DNA from: Mycolicibacterium wolinskyi
GTDB lineage: Bacteria > Actinomycetota > Actinomycetes > Mycobacteriales > Mycobacteriaceae
DNA length: 64,000 bases
Direction of reading: 5' to 3'
Assembly (NCBI RefSeq): GCF_002101965.1
Contig: NZ_LQQA01000029.1
Span: 124,001-188,000 of the forward strand
Below, piece after piece: positions 34,615 to 43,018 of this stretch; the first letter of the stretch is position 1, and each line of letters opens with the position of its first letter. The position numbers and the translations under genes were made by a program. The notes under the pieces are model-generated. The model had not been told where the DNA came from. It saw only the letters and a program-made list of their open reading frames with translations, and ran no database searches.

Positions 34615-36096
34615 ATGGCAACCATCAGCACCTCCCGTTACCTTTTGGGCCAGATCAAGCGGCGGCTCACCTTGATGCCGGCCACGACGCCGGGGCTTGG
34701 CGCTCTGGAGAAGCGGCTCAAGGCCAAGGACTGGGACCAGTTCGTGTTCGCCGAACCCCCGGCCGGCAGTGGGCTCAAGCCGATCATGGGCGACTCCGGT
34801 TTGCCGGTCCTTGGGCACACGATCGAAATGTTCCGCGGCGGTCCGGAGTACGCGCTGGACCTGTACCGAAGGCACGGTCCCATCTACTTCACCAATTCGC
34901 CGGCGTTGTCGTCGGTGATGGCGCTGGGGCCCGACGCTACCCAGGCGGTCTTTTCCAACCGCAACAAGGACTTCTCGCAGCGCGCCTGGGTGGGGGCGAT
35001 CGGCCCGTTCTTCGATGGCGGGCTGATGCTGCTCGACTTCGACGAGCACATGTTCCACCGCCGGATCATGCAGGAGGCGTTCACCCGCACCCGGCTGAGC
35101 GGCTACATTTCGCACATCGATTCGGTGGCCTCGAGCGTGCTGGCCGACGACTGGGTGGCCGACGACCCGCGGTTCCTGTTCCACCCGGCGATCAAGGTTC
35201 TCACGCTCGACATCGCTTCCGAGGTGTTCATGGGTGTGCCGGCCGGCACCGACCGAGCCCTGGTCACCAAGGTGAACAACGCGTTCACCACGACGACGCG
35301 CGCCGGCAACGCGATTGTGCGGACATCGGTGCCGCCGCTGAAGTGGTGGCGCGGGATCCGGGCCCGCAGAACCCTGGAGGACTACTTCTTCAGCCGGATC
35401 GGCGAGAAGCGGCACTCGGAGGGTGCCGACATGTTCAGTGTGCTGTGTCATGCACAGGACGAGGACGGCCAGAGCTTCACCGACGGTCAGATCGTCAGCC
35501 ACATGATCTTCCTGATGATGGCCGCGCATGACACGTCGACGTCGACGATGACGACGATGGCCTACCACCTGGCGGCCAATCCGGAGTGGCAGGAGAAGTT
35601 GCGTGAGGAGTCCGAGCGGATCGGCGACGGTCCGTTGGACTTCGAATCGCTGGACAAGTTGGAAACCTACGACCTGGTGATCAACGAGGCGCTGCGGATG
35701 ATGACGCCGCTGCCGTTCAACTTCCGCGAAGCCGTGCGCGATACCGAGTTGCTGGGCTACTTCATCCCGGCCGGGACCAGCGTGCTGACCTGGCCGTCCG
35801 TCAATCACCGGTTACCCGAGCTGTGGACGGATCCGGAGAAGTTCGACCCGGAGCGTTTCGCCGAGCCGCGCAGCGAGCACAAAAAGCACCGGTATGCGTT
35901 CGCGCCGTTCGGTGGTGGTGCGCACAAGTGCATCGGCATGGTGTTCGGCCAGTTGGAGATCAAGACGGTGATGCATCGGCTGCTACGTCGCTACAAGCTG
36001 GAGCTCGCCAGCCCGGATTACCAGCCGCGCTACGACCACGGCGGCATGCCGGTGCCCGTCGATGGCATGCCGATCGTGCTGCGCCCGCTGCACTGA
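34615..36096 (+). CDS. cytochrome P450 (CYP136-like)
   Basis: 493 aa haem-thiolate monooxygenase. The haem-binding loop is FAPFGGGAHKCIGMVFGQ with C439 as the iron ligand. The oxygen-activating helix I reads MAAHDTSTSTM (about residue 303) and the ExxR helix is NEALRMM (about 360). The length and the long N-terminal part before PVLGHTIEMF are closer to CYP136-type and CYP51-like proteins than to short soluble bacterial P450s. Ferredoxin and reductase genes are absent nearby. It probably hydroxylates a lipophilic substrate. Confidence 0.9.
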   Translation: MATISTSRYLLGQIKRRLTLMPATTPGLGALEKRLKAKDWDQFVFAEPPAGSGLKPIMGDSGLPVLGHTIEMFRGGPEYALDLYRRHGPIYFTNSPALSSVMALGPDATQAVFSNRNKDFSQRAWVGAIGPFFDGGLMLLDFDEHMFHRRIMQEAFTRTRLSGYISHIDSVASSVLADDWVADDPRFLFHPAIKVLTLDIASEVFMGVPAGTDRALVTKVNNAFTTTTRAGNAIVRTSVPPLKWWRGIRARRTLEDYFFSRIGEKRHSEGADMFSVLCHAQDEDGQSFTDGQIVSHMIFLMMAAHDTSTSTMTTMAYHLAANPEWQEKLREESERIGDGPLDFESLDKLETYDLVINEALRMMTPLPFNFREAVRDTELLGYFIPAGTSVLTWPSVNHRLPELWTDPEKFDPERFAEPRSEHKKHRYAFAPFGGGAHKCIGMVFGQLEIKTVMHRLLRRYKLELASPDYQPRYDHGGMPVPVDGMPIVLRPLH

Positions 36097-36365
36097 CATC
36101 GGACCCACTGGCCGCGGTGCCGCTGGGTGAGTGGCGATTCTCTCGATGCAGCATTGCTCTGCTGCCTGTTGCACGGCCCGGGACGGAACACGTTCGCGCG
36201 CGGTGTCTTTCGGTACGTCGCGATTTGATCGCGGCGATGAGGTTGGCGAACAGTAGCACTCGTGCCGGAATCGTGACGGGGCATTTGGCCGAACGGTTGA
36301 TCCGTCAGCTGGGCTAGGGCTGGCCACCCGAAATGCACCGCCAAACGCGACTAGGGGAAGGGCGT

Positions 36366-36394
36366 TTGACATTTTGCTTGCGAGCAAGTAATTA
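36366..36394 (+). promoter_or_regulatory. promoter of the MBL-ADH-oxygenase operon
   Basis: TTGACA (36366-36371), 17 bp, then TAATTA (36389-36394); seven bases later is the ATG at 36402. This is a consensus -35 with a leaderless start. The operator palindrome fills the spacer and runs into the -10 box. Confidence 0.7.
36374..36391. promoter_or_regulatory. island operator site 5 (perfect)
   Basis: TTGCTTGC-GA-GCAAGTAA, an exact match to TTNCTTGC-N2-GCAAGNAA. It lies between the -35 and -10 boxes, the classical position for repression by steric block. Confidence 0.75.
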
Positions 36395-36401
36395 TGACGA
36401 T

Positions 36402-37193
36402 ATGTGGCAGGCGTCGTTGCGTGTGGGGGGAATCGTCGTTCACCCGGTGGTCGACGGGATCATGCCGGTGCCACTGACGATGCTCTACCCTGACGTCTCC
36501 GAAGACGTGTGGCGGAGCATGTCCACCGATCTCAGCTCCGATGGCCGCCTCAACGTCCCGTACGGGGGGTTCCTCGCCGTCGATTCGTCGGGCAACACGG
36601 TGTTGATCGACACCGGCGGCGGTCCGACGCCGTCATCGCTGCCGGATGGCTCATTGCCTCACAGGTCCGCCGAACTTCCCGGGGCACTACATGCATGCGG
36701 TTTGACGCCTGGCCAAATCGATCACGTAGTCCTGACTCACTTTCATTCCGACCACATCGGCTGGGCCACGGTCGACGGCGCGTCGTACTTCCCGAATGCC
36801 GTTTACCACGTGCACGAACTCGAATGGGCAAGCCTCGATGCGGAACACGAAGCGCACCATGTGCTGCAGCCGATTGTGCCGCAAATAGCGATCTGGTCCG
36901 GCGCGCGAGCCGCACCGCTCCCGTGGCTCAGCCTGCATCATGCGCCGGGCCATTCACCCGGTAATACCGTCGTCGTGGTGTCGGATGTGAACGGCGAAGA
37001 CGCCCTGGCGCTCGTCGGCGACCTGTTCCATCATCCTCTGGGCGTCGCCCATACCGAGTGGCGATGTGGTTTCGATGCAGACGCCGAGGCCGCCGCGCGG
37101 CAACGCTGCGAGTGGGCGGGACGCCTGAGGGCCGCCGGGATTCCGGTTGTCAGTTCCCATTTTCCCGGCTTGCAGCCATTGACCACGTACTGA
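36402..37193 (+). CDS. metallo-beta-lactamase fold hydrolase
   Basis: 263 aa MBL-fold hydrolase. Zinc motif VLTHFHSDHIGW (about residue 110), later ligands in HHAPGHSPGNT (about 185) and LVGDLFHHP (about 207). The start MWQASL is chosen because the promoter places the transcript 5' end there. First gene of the plus-strand operon running through the FAH gene to 42721. Paralogue of the MBL gene at 29929; both sit under the same operator, so they may act on related esters, thioesters or lactones. Confidence 0.85.
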   Translation: MWQASLRVGGIVVHPVVDGIMPVPLTMLYPDVSEDVWRSMSTDLSSDGRLNVPYGGFLAVDSSGNTVLIDTGGGPTPSSLPDGSLPHRSAELPGALHACGLTPGQIDHVVLTHFHSDHIGWATVDGASYFPNAVYHVHELEWASLDAEHEAHHVLQPIVPQIAIWSGARAAPLPWLSLHHAPGHSPGNTVVVVSDVNGEDALALVGDLFHHPLGVAHTEWRCGFDADAEAAARQRCEWAGRLRAAGIPVVSSHFPGLQPLTTY

Positions 37194-37220
37194 TTCGACA
37201 ACGGTGAGGGGTGAAGCAGG

Positions 37221-38363
37221 ATGATTGCGACCACGGCCGCGGTGAGCCGCGCTGGGGCCAGCGGCTTTGTCGTCGAGGAATTGAGTGTCGAAACTCCTCG
37301 CGCGGATGAAGTGATCGTCCGCTTCCTCGCGGCCGGGTTGTGCCGCACCGACCTTGAGGTCGCTGCAGGCCGTCTCCCGACGCCTCTGCCGGTGGTGTCG
37401 GGGCACGAGGGCGCCGGCGTGGTCGAGTACGTCGGTTCGGGCGTCGAGGGATTTGCCGTGGGCGACAGAGTGATCGCCGGCTTCAACTTCTGTGGATGTT
37501 GCGCTAACTGTCGAGGTGGGATGCCGGCGTATTGCCCCGATCACTTCGCGTTGAACTTCGGGGCCCAGCGCGCCGACGGATCCGTCGGCCTCAGCGATCA
37601 GAACGGCAGGCCGGTACACGACCACTTTTTCGGGCAATCTTCGTTCGCCGGTCTGAGTCTCTGTCGCCCAAGTGGATTGGTGAGGGTGAATGAGGACATC
37701 CCGGCGTCGGTGCTCGCGCCACTGGGGTGCGGAGTCAGCACTGGTGTCGGCGCTGTGTGGAACGTATTGAAGGCCGAACCCGGAGTGACGTTGCTTGTCA
37801 TCGGCGCAGGGGCGGTCGGGCTGAGCGCGGTCATGGCGGCGGTCGCGTCGGGGGCGGGCCGCATCATCGTCGCCGACAGACACACGGCGAGGCTGGATCT
37901 CGCGGTGCAACTCGGCGCTACCGACGTGGTCGACGTCAACACCAGTCCGCCGGTCGACGCGGTGATGGAACTCACCGGTGGCGCAGGGGTTGGCCTCGCC
38001 CTGGAGTCCACCGGATCGCCGGAATCGATGACGGCCGCGGTAGGTGCGTTGGCTCCGTTAGGCAGGGCGGCAATCCTCGGAATCGCGCCTCCGCAAGCTC
38101 AGTTCCGCACCGACGCGTTCGAGTTGTTGTTGGGACGCAGTGTCATGGGGTCGGTCATCGGCCACCAGGCACCTGCGGTGTTGATTCCGCGAATCCTCCG
38201 CTTGTACCGGCAGGGCAGGTTTCCGATCGAACGGCTCACGACGCTCTACCCGTTGGAGTCGATCAATGACGCAGTCGCCGACGTCGAAGCGGGTGTGACC
38301 GTCAAGGCGGTTCTCCAACATCGACACGACCAGGAACAGAAGGAATATCCCAGTGGACGTTGA
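37221..38363 (+). CDS. zinc-dependent alcohol dehydrogenase, aryl-alcohol type
   Basis: 380 aa class III-like MDR dehydrogenase with NAD. Catalytic zinc ligands: AGLCRTDLEV (about residue 41) and SGHEGAG (about 61). Structural zinc cysteines: FCGCCANCRGGMPAYC (about 90-105). The Rossmann motif is VIGAGAVGLSA (about 195). It resembles benzyl-alcohol dehydrogenases (XylB/AreB group) in length and layout. The 3' end overlaps the next gene by 11 nt, so it is co-translated with the MpaB oxygenase. Likely oxidises an alcohol intermediate to the aldehyde. Confidence 0.87.
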   Translation: MIATTAAVSRAGASGFVVEELSVETPRADEVIVRFLAAGLCRTDLEVAAGRLPTPLPVVSGHEGAGVVEYVGSGVEGFAVGDRVIAGFNFCGCCANCRGGMPAYCPDHFALNFGAQRADGSVGLSDQNGRPVHDHFFGQSSFAGLSLCRPSGLVRVNEDIPASVLAPLGCGVSTGVGAVWNVLKAEPGVTLLVIGAGAVGLSAVMAAVASGAGRIIVADRHTARLDLAVQLGATDVVDVNTSPPVDAVMELTGGAGVGLALESTGSPESMTAAVGALAPLGRAAILGIAPPQAQFRTDAFELLLGRSVMGSVIGHQAPAVLIPRILRLYRQGRFPIERLTTLYPLESINDAVADVEAGVTVKAVLQHRHDQEQKEYPSGR

Positions 38364-39618
38364 ACGTACCGACACGACCGAAGGCAGCGGCGAGATCCCC
38401 AGCGCCTTCGTATTTTTCGAGGAAGAGAACCGGCTCAGCGGTGTCGACTTGACGAAGCGGCTCGAGAAGCTCGCGAAGGCCGATCTCAGGCTTCCGTCGG
38501 ATGTGGTTTCGAGCATGGGGCGTGCGCTGGACCAGGGGGACCGGCTCGGTGACGCCTGGTATGCCGATGCGCGGTCCCGCGGGTCGGTCCGGCAGGCGCG
38601 AGACGTGTTCAACACCGCCGTGCGCGGGGGCATCGAGGCTGTGGAGGATCCGTCGCCCGCCCTGGTCGAGCTGTTCACGCAGATTCACACCGAACCCGAG
38701 TGGTTGGATTGGGATCTGCTCGATCGAGGTGCCACAGTGTTCCGGCGGTACGGGAAAGAGCTCTACCCGTATTTCGGGATGGCGACTTTCGCCGGCTACC
38801 GTACGCCCTCGGTCACCAAGCCGCTGATCCTGACCGGCGCGTACACCGGAAACTCGGCGCTGAATCGCTTCTGGGAGACGTGCAAGCACTGGACCGACAT
38901 CAGTGAGCCCGGCGGAATGCGCAGGGGCAATCCCGGTTACGTGACCTCGCTGCATGTGAGGCTGCTGCATTGCATGATTCGAGCACGGATCATCAACCAC
39001 AAGGAATGGGACCGCCCACGCCTCGGTGTTCCGATCAGCCAGTTCAATATGTTCACCACGCTGATGGCGGGTTCGATCATCTCAGGAGCACAACTGCGGA
39101 CAATTGGGTACCGTACGACCGACGACGACATCGTCGCGATGCTGCACATGTGGCGCTACATCGGCTACGTGATGGGCGTGGAGACACCGTGGTATCCCGA
39201 GACCATCGACGACGCCTACCGCGCCATGCGGTTGACCGCGCTGGCACAGCGTACCGAGGACAACGACGACAGCCGCAAGTTGTGTCACTCCTTCATGGAT
39301 TCCTACAAGCCCGTTCCCGACGAGCGTGGATGGCCGCGGGTCAAGGCCGAGCTGAATTACCGATTCCAGTTGGGCCACGCCTACTTCTACACACCCGGGT
39401 CGTATGTGAGGTCCGATTTCCCGAACGTCGGCCCTTGGCGCTTCGCTCCGCTGCTGCGGTTCGTGCCGAACTTCATCCGGGATACCGCTTGCCAAAAGAT
39501 CCCGACTGTTGCCCGCCTGGTTGACCACCGGCACCGCGAATGGCGACGCAAGGAGCTCGACCGCACGCTCGGAGCAGGTAAAGGCAGCTACAGCCCGGTC
39601 GAGACGCTATCCCGCTAG
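38353..39618 (+). CDS. MpaB/latex-clearing-type oxygenase (DUF2236), copy 1
   Basis: 421 aa all-helical haem-type oxygenase of the DUF2236 (ER-bound oxygenase MpaB/Lcp) family. Candidate haem and active-site blocks: YFGMATFAGYRTPSV (about residue 140), RLLHCMIRARIINH (about 205) and MLHMWRYIGYVMGVE (about 262), with histidines in the latter two. Start is GTG with AAGGA upstream. Family members cleave C=C bonds oxidatively with O2. The substrate is not predictable. A second copy is at 45000-46187. Confidence 0.83.
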   Translation: MDVERTDTTEGSGEIPSAFVFFEEENRLSGVDLTKRLEKLAKADLRLPSDVVSSMGRALDQGDRLGDAWYADARSRGSVRQARDVFNTAVRGGIEAVEDPSPALVELFTQIHTEPEWLDWDLLDRGATVFRRYGKELYPYFGMATFAGYRTPSVTKPLILTGAYTGNSALNRFWETCKHWTDISEPGGMRRGNPGYVTSLHVRLLHCMIRARIINHKEWDRPRLGVPISQFNMFTTLMAGSIISGAQLRTIGYRTTDDDIVAMLHMWRYIGYVMGVETPWYPETIDDAYRAMRLTALAQRTEDNDDSRKLCHSFMDSYKPVPDERGWPRVKAELNYRFQLGHAYFYTPGSYVRSDFPNVGPWRFAPLLRFVPNFIRDTACQKIPTVARLVDHRHREWRRKELDRTLGAGKGSYSPVETLSR

Positions 39619-39651
39619 TTCGCGTTGATTCAGGCAAGGAGTCGAAAAAAG

Positions 39652-40218
39652 ATGTGCGAATCGTTCCGCATCGGCTTGTCGGAGGTCGTCCTGCGTACCC
39701 CGTACTACGAAAGACTGTGCTGGTTCTATTCCGAGGTGTTGCGGCAGCCTCCGACGCTGGACATGACTCCCGCCAGTGGGGTGGGCACTGCCGATCCGGA
39801 CACGCCGACCCGGATTGCGTTCTTTCAACTGCCGGGGGGATTTCCGTACACGCAACGCATCGCGGTGTTCGAATGTGCGAATGTTGGTGGGACGGGGCGA
39901 CGTTCGGTCGGGCTGCACCACCTGCAGGTCCGGTACCCCGACCTGGAGCGCTTGCACGGTCAGTATCGCCACCTCAAGGCACTCGATGTGCTACCGATGG
40001 AAGCGGCCAATCACGGCGTGGCGAGCAGCCTCTACTACCGCGACCCCGATGGCAACAAGGTGGAGTTGTCGGGCATGAACTTCGCAACGGAAGAGGAGAT
40101 GCGAGCATTCATGCAATCCGCGGGATTCCAGCAGAATCCCGACGGGCACACGATCGATCCGGAGGACTACTTCGCACCGGGCGGCAAGGCAGCGAGCTAC
40201 AGCGGTTTCCGTCGATGA
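39652..40218 (+). CDS. VOC superfamily protein, extradiol dioxygenase-like
   Basis: 188 aa vicinal-oxygen-chelate protein similar to type III biphenyl-2,3-diol dioxygenases. The core opens with EVVLRTPYYERLCWFYSEVL (about residue 10-29). Metal-ligand candidates are a His in VGLHHLQVRY (about 90) and the Glu in YYRDPDGNKVELSG (about 135). Shine-Dalgarno AAGGAG lies 11 nt upstream. It overlaps the monooxygenase start (ATGA). Together they suggest hydroxylation of a ring followed by cleavage. Confidence 0.82.
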   Translation: MCESFRIGLSEVVLRTPYYERLCWFYSEVLRQPPTLDMTPASGVGTADPDTPTRIAFFQLPGGFPYTQRIAVFECANVGGTGRRSVGLHHLQVRYPDLERLHGQYRHLKALDVLPMEAANHGVASSLYYRDPDGNKVELSGMNFATEEEMRAFMQSAGFQQNPDGHTIDPEDYFAPGGKAASYSGFRR

Positions 40219-41864
40219 CCGTGACCGTGGCCGGGCTTGCCAGCGCGGACATCGAAGTAACTGAGTACGAGGTCGTGGTGATCGGCGCCGGACCCGTCGG
40301 ACTGGCCGCGGCGATCGACCTCGGCGCGCGGGGAATATGCGTTCTCGTAGTCGACTGCGGGGACGGGTCAATCACTTACCCCACGGCGGAGTCAATCGAT
40401 GTTCGAACGATGGAATGGCTTCGACAGTACCGACTGTCGGATGAAGTGAACAGGAGTGGCTTCCCGGCTGATTATCCGCGAGACATCTCCTTTGTGACTC
40501 GGTTGACGGCGCACGAGCTTGCACGCTTCCATCGGCCGCCCAATGCGGATCGGTTGTCGACGGCGTCGCACCCGAGCCCGGAAGGCGCCGTATGGTGGCC
40601 GAAGTTCTGGTTCGATCCAGCTTTGCGCAGCCGTGCGAACGCGCTTCCCACCGTTACCGTCCGTTTCGGATGGCGATGTGCACAGGCCACCCAGGAGGGC
40701 GACGGTGTGGTCGCGCTGTTGAAGGCGGCGGATGGCCAGGTGAAACGTGTGACGGCGTCCTATGTCGTCGCGTGCGACGGAGCCGGGTCCACCATTCGCC
40801 GCCGGCTCGGCGTGGCAATGGAGGGCCAGCCGGGAGAAGCCACATGGCAGGGCGTATTCGCCGAGATCCCCGACCTTCTCAAGGTAACCAATGCACGCCC
40901 CGCAGTGCAGTACTACGCCCTGCGACCCCGCCGTGCCATCTTCGGATCGCTCAACGGCAACAACCTCTGGCGGGTCACGTACCCACTGCGGCCCGACGAG
41001 CGACATGGTGCCGACGACGTGGTGGCGACGATCCGGGACTGCATCGGCAGTGCCGACATCCAGGTGGACGTCATCGACTCCAGAACCTGGTCCGGACGAA
41101 CCGTCGTCGCGTCGTCTTACCGTGTCGGGCGTGTCCTGCTTGCCGGTGACGCCGCCCATCAGATGTGGCCGTCGGGAGGTCACGGCATGAACACCGGGAT
41201 AGGCGATATACACAATCTCTGTTGGAAGCTGGCGATGGTCCTGCGTTCAGAGGCAGGCCCGGATCTGCTCGACAGTTACGAACTCGAACGCAGGCCCGTG
41301 GCGGAACGCAACACGCGTCGCGCCCAATCGAACTATCTGGCGGACATCGCCCTACCTACGGGCGCGGACCTCGATGACGAAGGCGAGGAGGGCGATGCAG
41401 CCCGTGCCCACGCGGCCGATGCCGTGATCCGAACGCGGGCCGCGGAATGGTCCTCGCTCGGCACCCAGCTCGGGTACCGCTACACGGAGTCTCCCGTCGT
41501 GATCGGTGCGGACACCTCGGACGTACCGGACGACCTCAGTACGTACCTTCCCGCGGGCGTTCCGGGCCGCCGTGCCCCCCACGTCAAACTTCCAGACGGC
41601 AGTTCCGTTCTGGACCTGTTCGGCCGCTCGTTTGTACTGCTTGTATCACCGGAGGGGGTCGACGCCGATGCTTGGATCTCGGCGTTCGCCGATTCGGGAG
41701 CGCCGTTGAACGTCGTCCGGTTGTCGGGGAGCGACGTTTCCGCCTCGTACCCCATGCCCTTGACATTGGTCAGACCCGACGGATTCATTGCCTGGGCCGG
41801 CTGCGGCTCCGAAGACGCCGACGCCCTCACCGCGGCTGTGCTGTGCAGATCGGCTGCGCGGTGA
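40215..41864 (+). CDS. class A FAD-dependent aromatic monooxygenase
   Basis: 549 aa flavoprotein hydroxylase of the PheA/MhpA group using NAD(P)H and O2. The FAD motif is VIGAGPVGLAAAIDLGARG (about residue 24), the second FAD-binding block is VLLAGDAAHQMWPSGGHGMN (about 305), and the thioredoxin-like C-terminal domain is about 415-549. The start overlaps the VOC stop by ATGA and the stop overlaps the FAH gene by GTGA. Likely hydroxylates an aromatic or heteroaromatic ring. A decayed tail of a paralogue sits at 33905-34293. Confidence 0.88.
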   Translation: MTVTVAGLASADIEVTEYEVVVIGAGPVGLAAAIDLGARGICVLVVDCGDGSITYPTAESIDVRTMEWLRQYRLSDEVNRSGFPADYPRDISFVTRLTAHELARFHRPPNADRLSTASHPSPEGAVWWPKFWFDPALRSRANALPTVTVRFGWRCAQATQEGDGVVALLKAADGQVKRVTASYVVACDGAGSTIRRRLGVAMEGQPGEATWQGVFAEIPDLLKVTNARPAVQYYALRPRRAIFGSLNGNNLWRVTYPLRPDERHGADDVVATIRDCIGSADIQVDVIDSRTWSGRTVVASSYRVGRVLLAGDAAHQMWPSGGHGMNTGIGDIHNLCWKLAMVLRSEAGPDLLDSYELERRPVAERNTRRAQSNYLADIALPTGADLDDEGEEGDAARAHAADAVIRTRAAEWSSLGTQLGYRYTESPVVIGADTSDVPDDLSTYLPAGVPGRRAPHVKLPDGSSVLDLFGRSFVLLVSPEGVDADAWISAFADSGAPLNVVRLSGSDVSASYPMPLTLVRPDGFIAWAGCGSEDADALTAAVLCRSAAR

Positions 41865-42721
41865 CACGATTCGCGCAGACCGCCCGAGGCGTGGCGCGAA
41901 TCGAGGGGGAGGAGCTCCACCTCCTGGACCTAGCCCAATCACTTGACGATCTCATCTGTGGCGGTCAGCTGGACCGAGCATCGAACGCGTCGGTTCGCGA
42001 CGTCGCCGGGGTCGAGACCGTGCCGATGCTGGCGCCCGTTCGCCGGCCGGGCAAGCTCTGCATCGTCGGGCTCAACTACGCCGACCACGCCCGCGAGATC
42101 GCCGCGGACGTGCCCTCGCACCCGCGCTTCCATTTCGCGGTGGGTTCGGCGGTCGGCAATCCGGGGGACGCCATCGTGCTACCTGATATCGCTGCCGAGG
42201 AAGTGGACTACGAGGGGGAGGTGGCCCTCATCATGGGAACGCCCGCCCGCCGCGTGAGAGTCGATCAAGCTTGGCGCCATGTCGCGGGCTTGACCGCAGC
42301 CAACGACGTCTCCGCACGCGACGTCCAACTCGGACGTCGCGCATACGTCGGACGACCGAACGTCCCCGTCGCGAAGTCGTTCGACAGCTTCAAACCGCTG
42401 GGACCCTGCATGCTGAGCGCCGACGACGTCGCCGCGGGAAAGCCCCTTGCGTTGCGGACGTACGTCGACGACGAGTTACGGCAACACGCGTCCACTGCCG
42501 ACATGATCTTCGGATTCGCCGAACTGATATCGGAGATCAGCCACTACGTCACGCTCGAGCCAGGGGACGTCATCTTGTCGGGCACCCCCGCGGGCGTCGC
42601 CGAGAACACCGGGAAGTTCCTGAAGGCCGGTCAGACCGTTCGCGTCGAGATCGACGGTATCGGCACGCTGTCGAACCCCGTGTGCCGCATGGCGGCCGAG
42701 AACTCTGCGCCGTCCGATTGA
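41861..42721 (+). CDS. fumarylacetoacetate hydrolase family protein
   Basis: 286 aa FAH-family hydrolase/decarboxylase, acting on dienoates or diketo acids from ring cleavage. Metal-binding acidic block EEVDYEGEVALIMG (about residue 109-122), core GLNYADHAREI (about 68), AANDVSARDVQ (about 147) and ILSGTPAGV (about 240). Start is GTG overlapping the monooxygenase stop. Last gene of the plus-strand operon; it would act after the VOC protein in a meta-type pathway. Confidence 0.88.
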   Translation: MTRFAQTARGVARIEGEELHLLDLAQSLDDLICGGQLDRASNASVRDVAGVETVPMLAPVRRPGKLCIVGLNYADHAREIAADVPSHPRFHFAVGSAVGNPGDAIVLPDIAAEEVDYEGEVALIMGTPARRVRVDQAWRHVAGLTAANDVSARDVQLGRRAYVGRPNVPVAKSFDSFKPLGPCMLSADDVAAGKPLALRTYVDDELRQHASTADMIFGFAELISEISHYVTLEPGDVILSGTPAGVAENTGKFLKAGQTVRVEIDGIGTLSNPVCRMAAENSAPSD

Positions 42722-43018
42722 CCTCTTACCCGGCGAGTGCTCGGGCGATGATGCCCAGTTTCCGACAGTATTCCGGTGCGATGCGCGGAAGCTCGGAGGT
42801 TGCTCTTCAGGGTCGGTGAAACAATCGTGCGATGACAGCTGCCAGAGCTGCCCTCCACCAGAGAGCAAACCCAGTCGCCCACGACGAGTACGTACGCCAG
42901 TGCGCCGCTTGACGTATACCGAATGACGTACCCCGATCTGTAAGGGAGATCGAGGCGACATGCGCGATTTCGCTTCGCAGGCGCCGGCCATCCTGACCGA
43001 ATTTCCGCCGACGACCTG
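42722..43018. other. region between convergent FAH and ALDH genes
   Basis: About 297 bp between two convergent operons. No gene and no strong terminator hairpin was identified. Confidence 0.35.

Larger units (their letters stand above)
36097..36401. other. region between P450 and the MBL operon
   Basis: About 305 bp without a recognised gene. A plus-strand frame ending LAERLIRQLG at about 36317 may be a remnant but matches nothing I know. The promoter and operator of the downstream operon occupy the last 40 bp. Confidence 0.4.
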
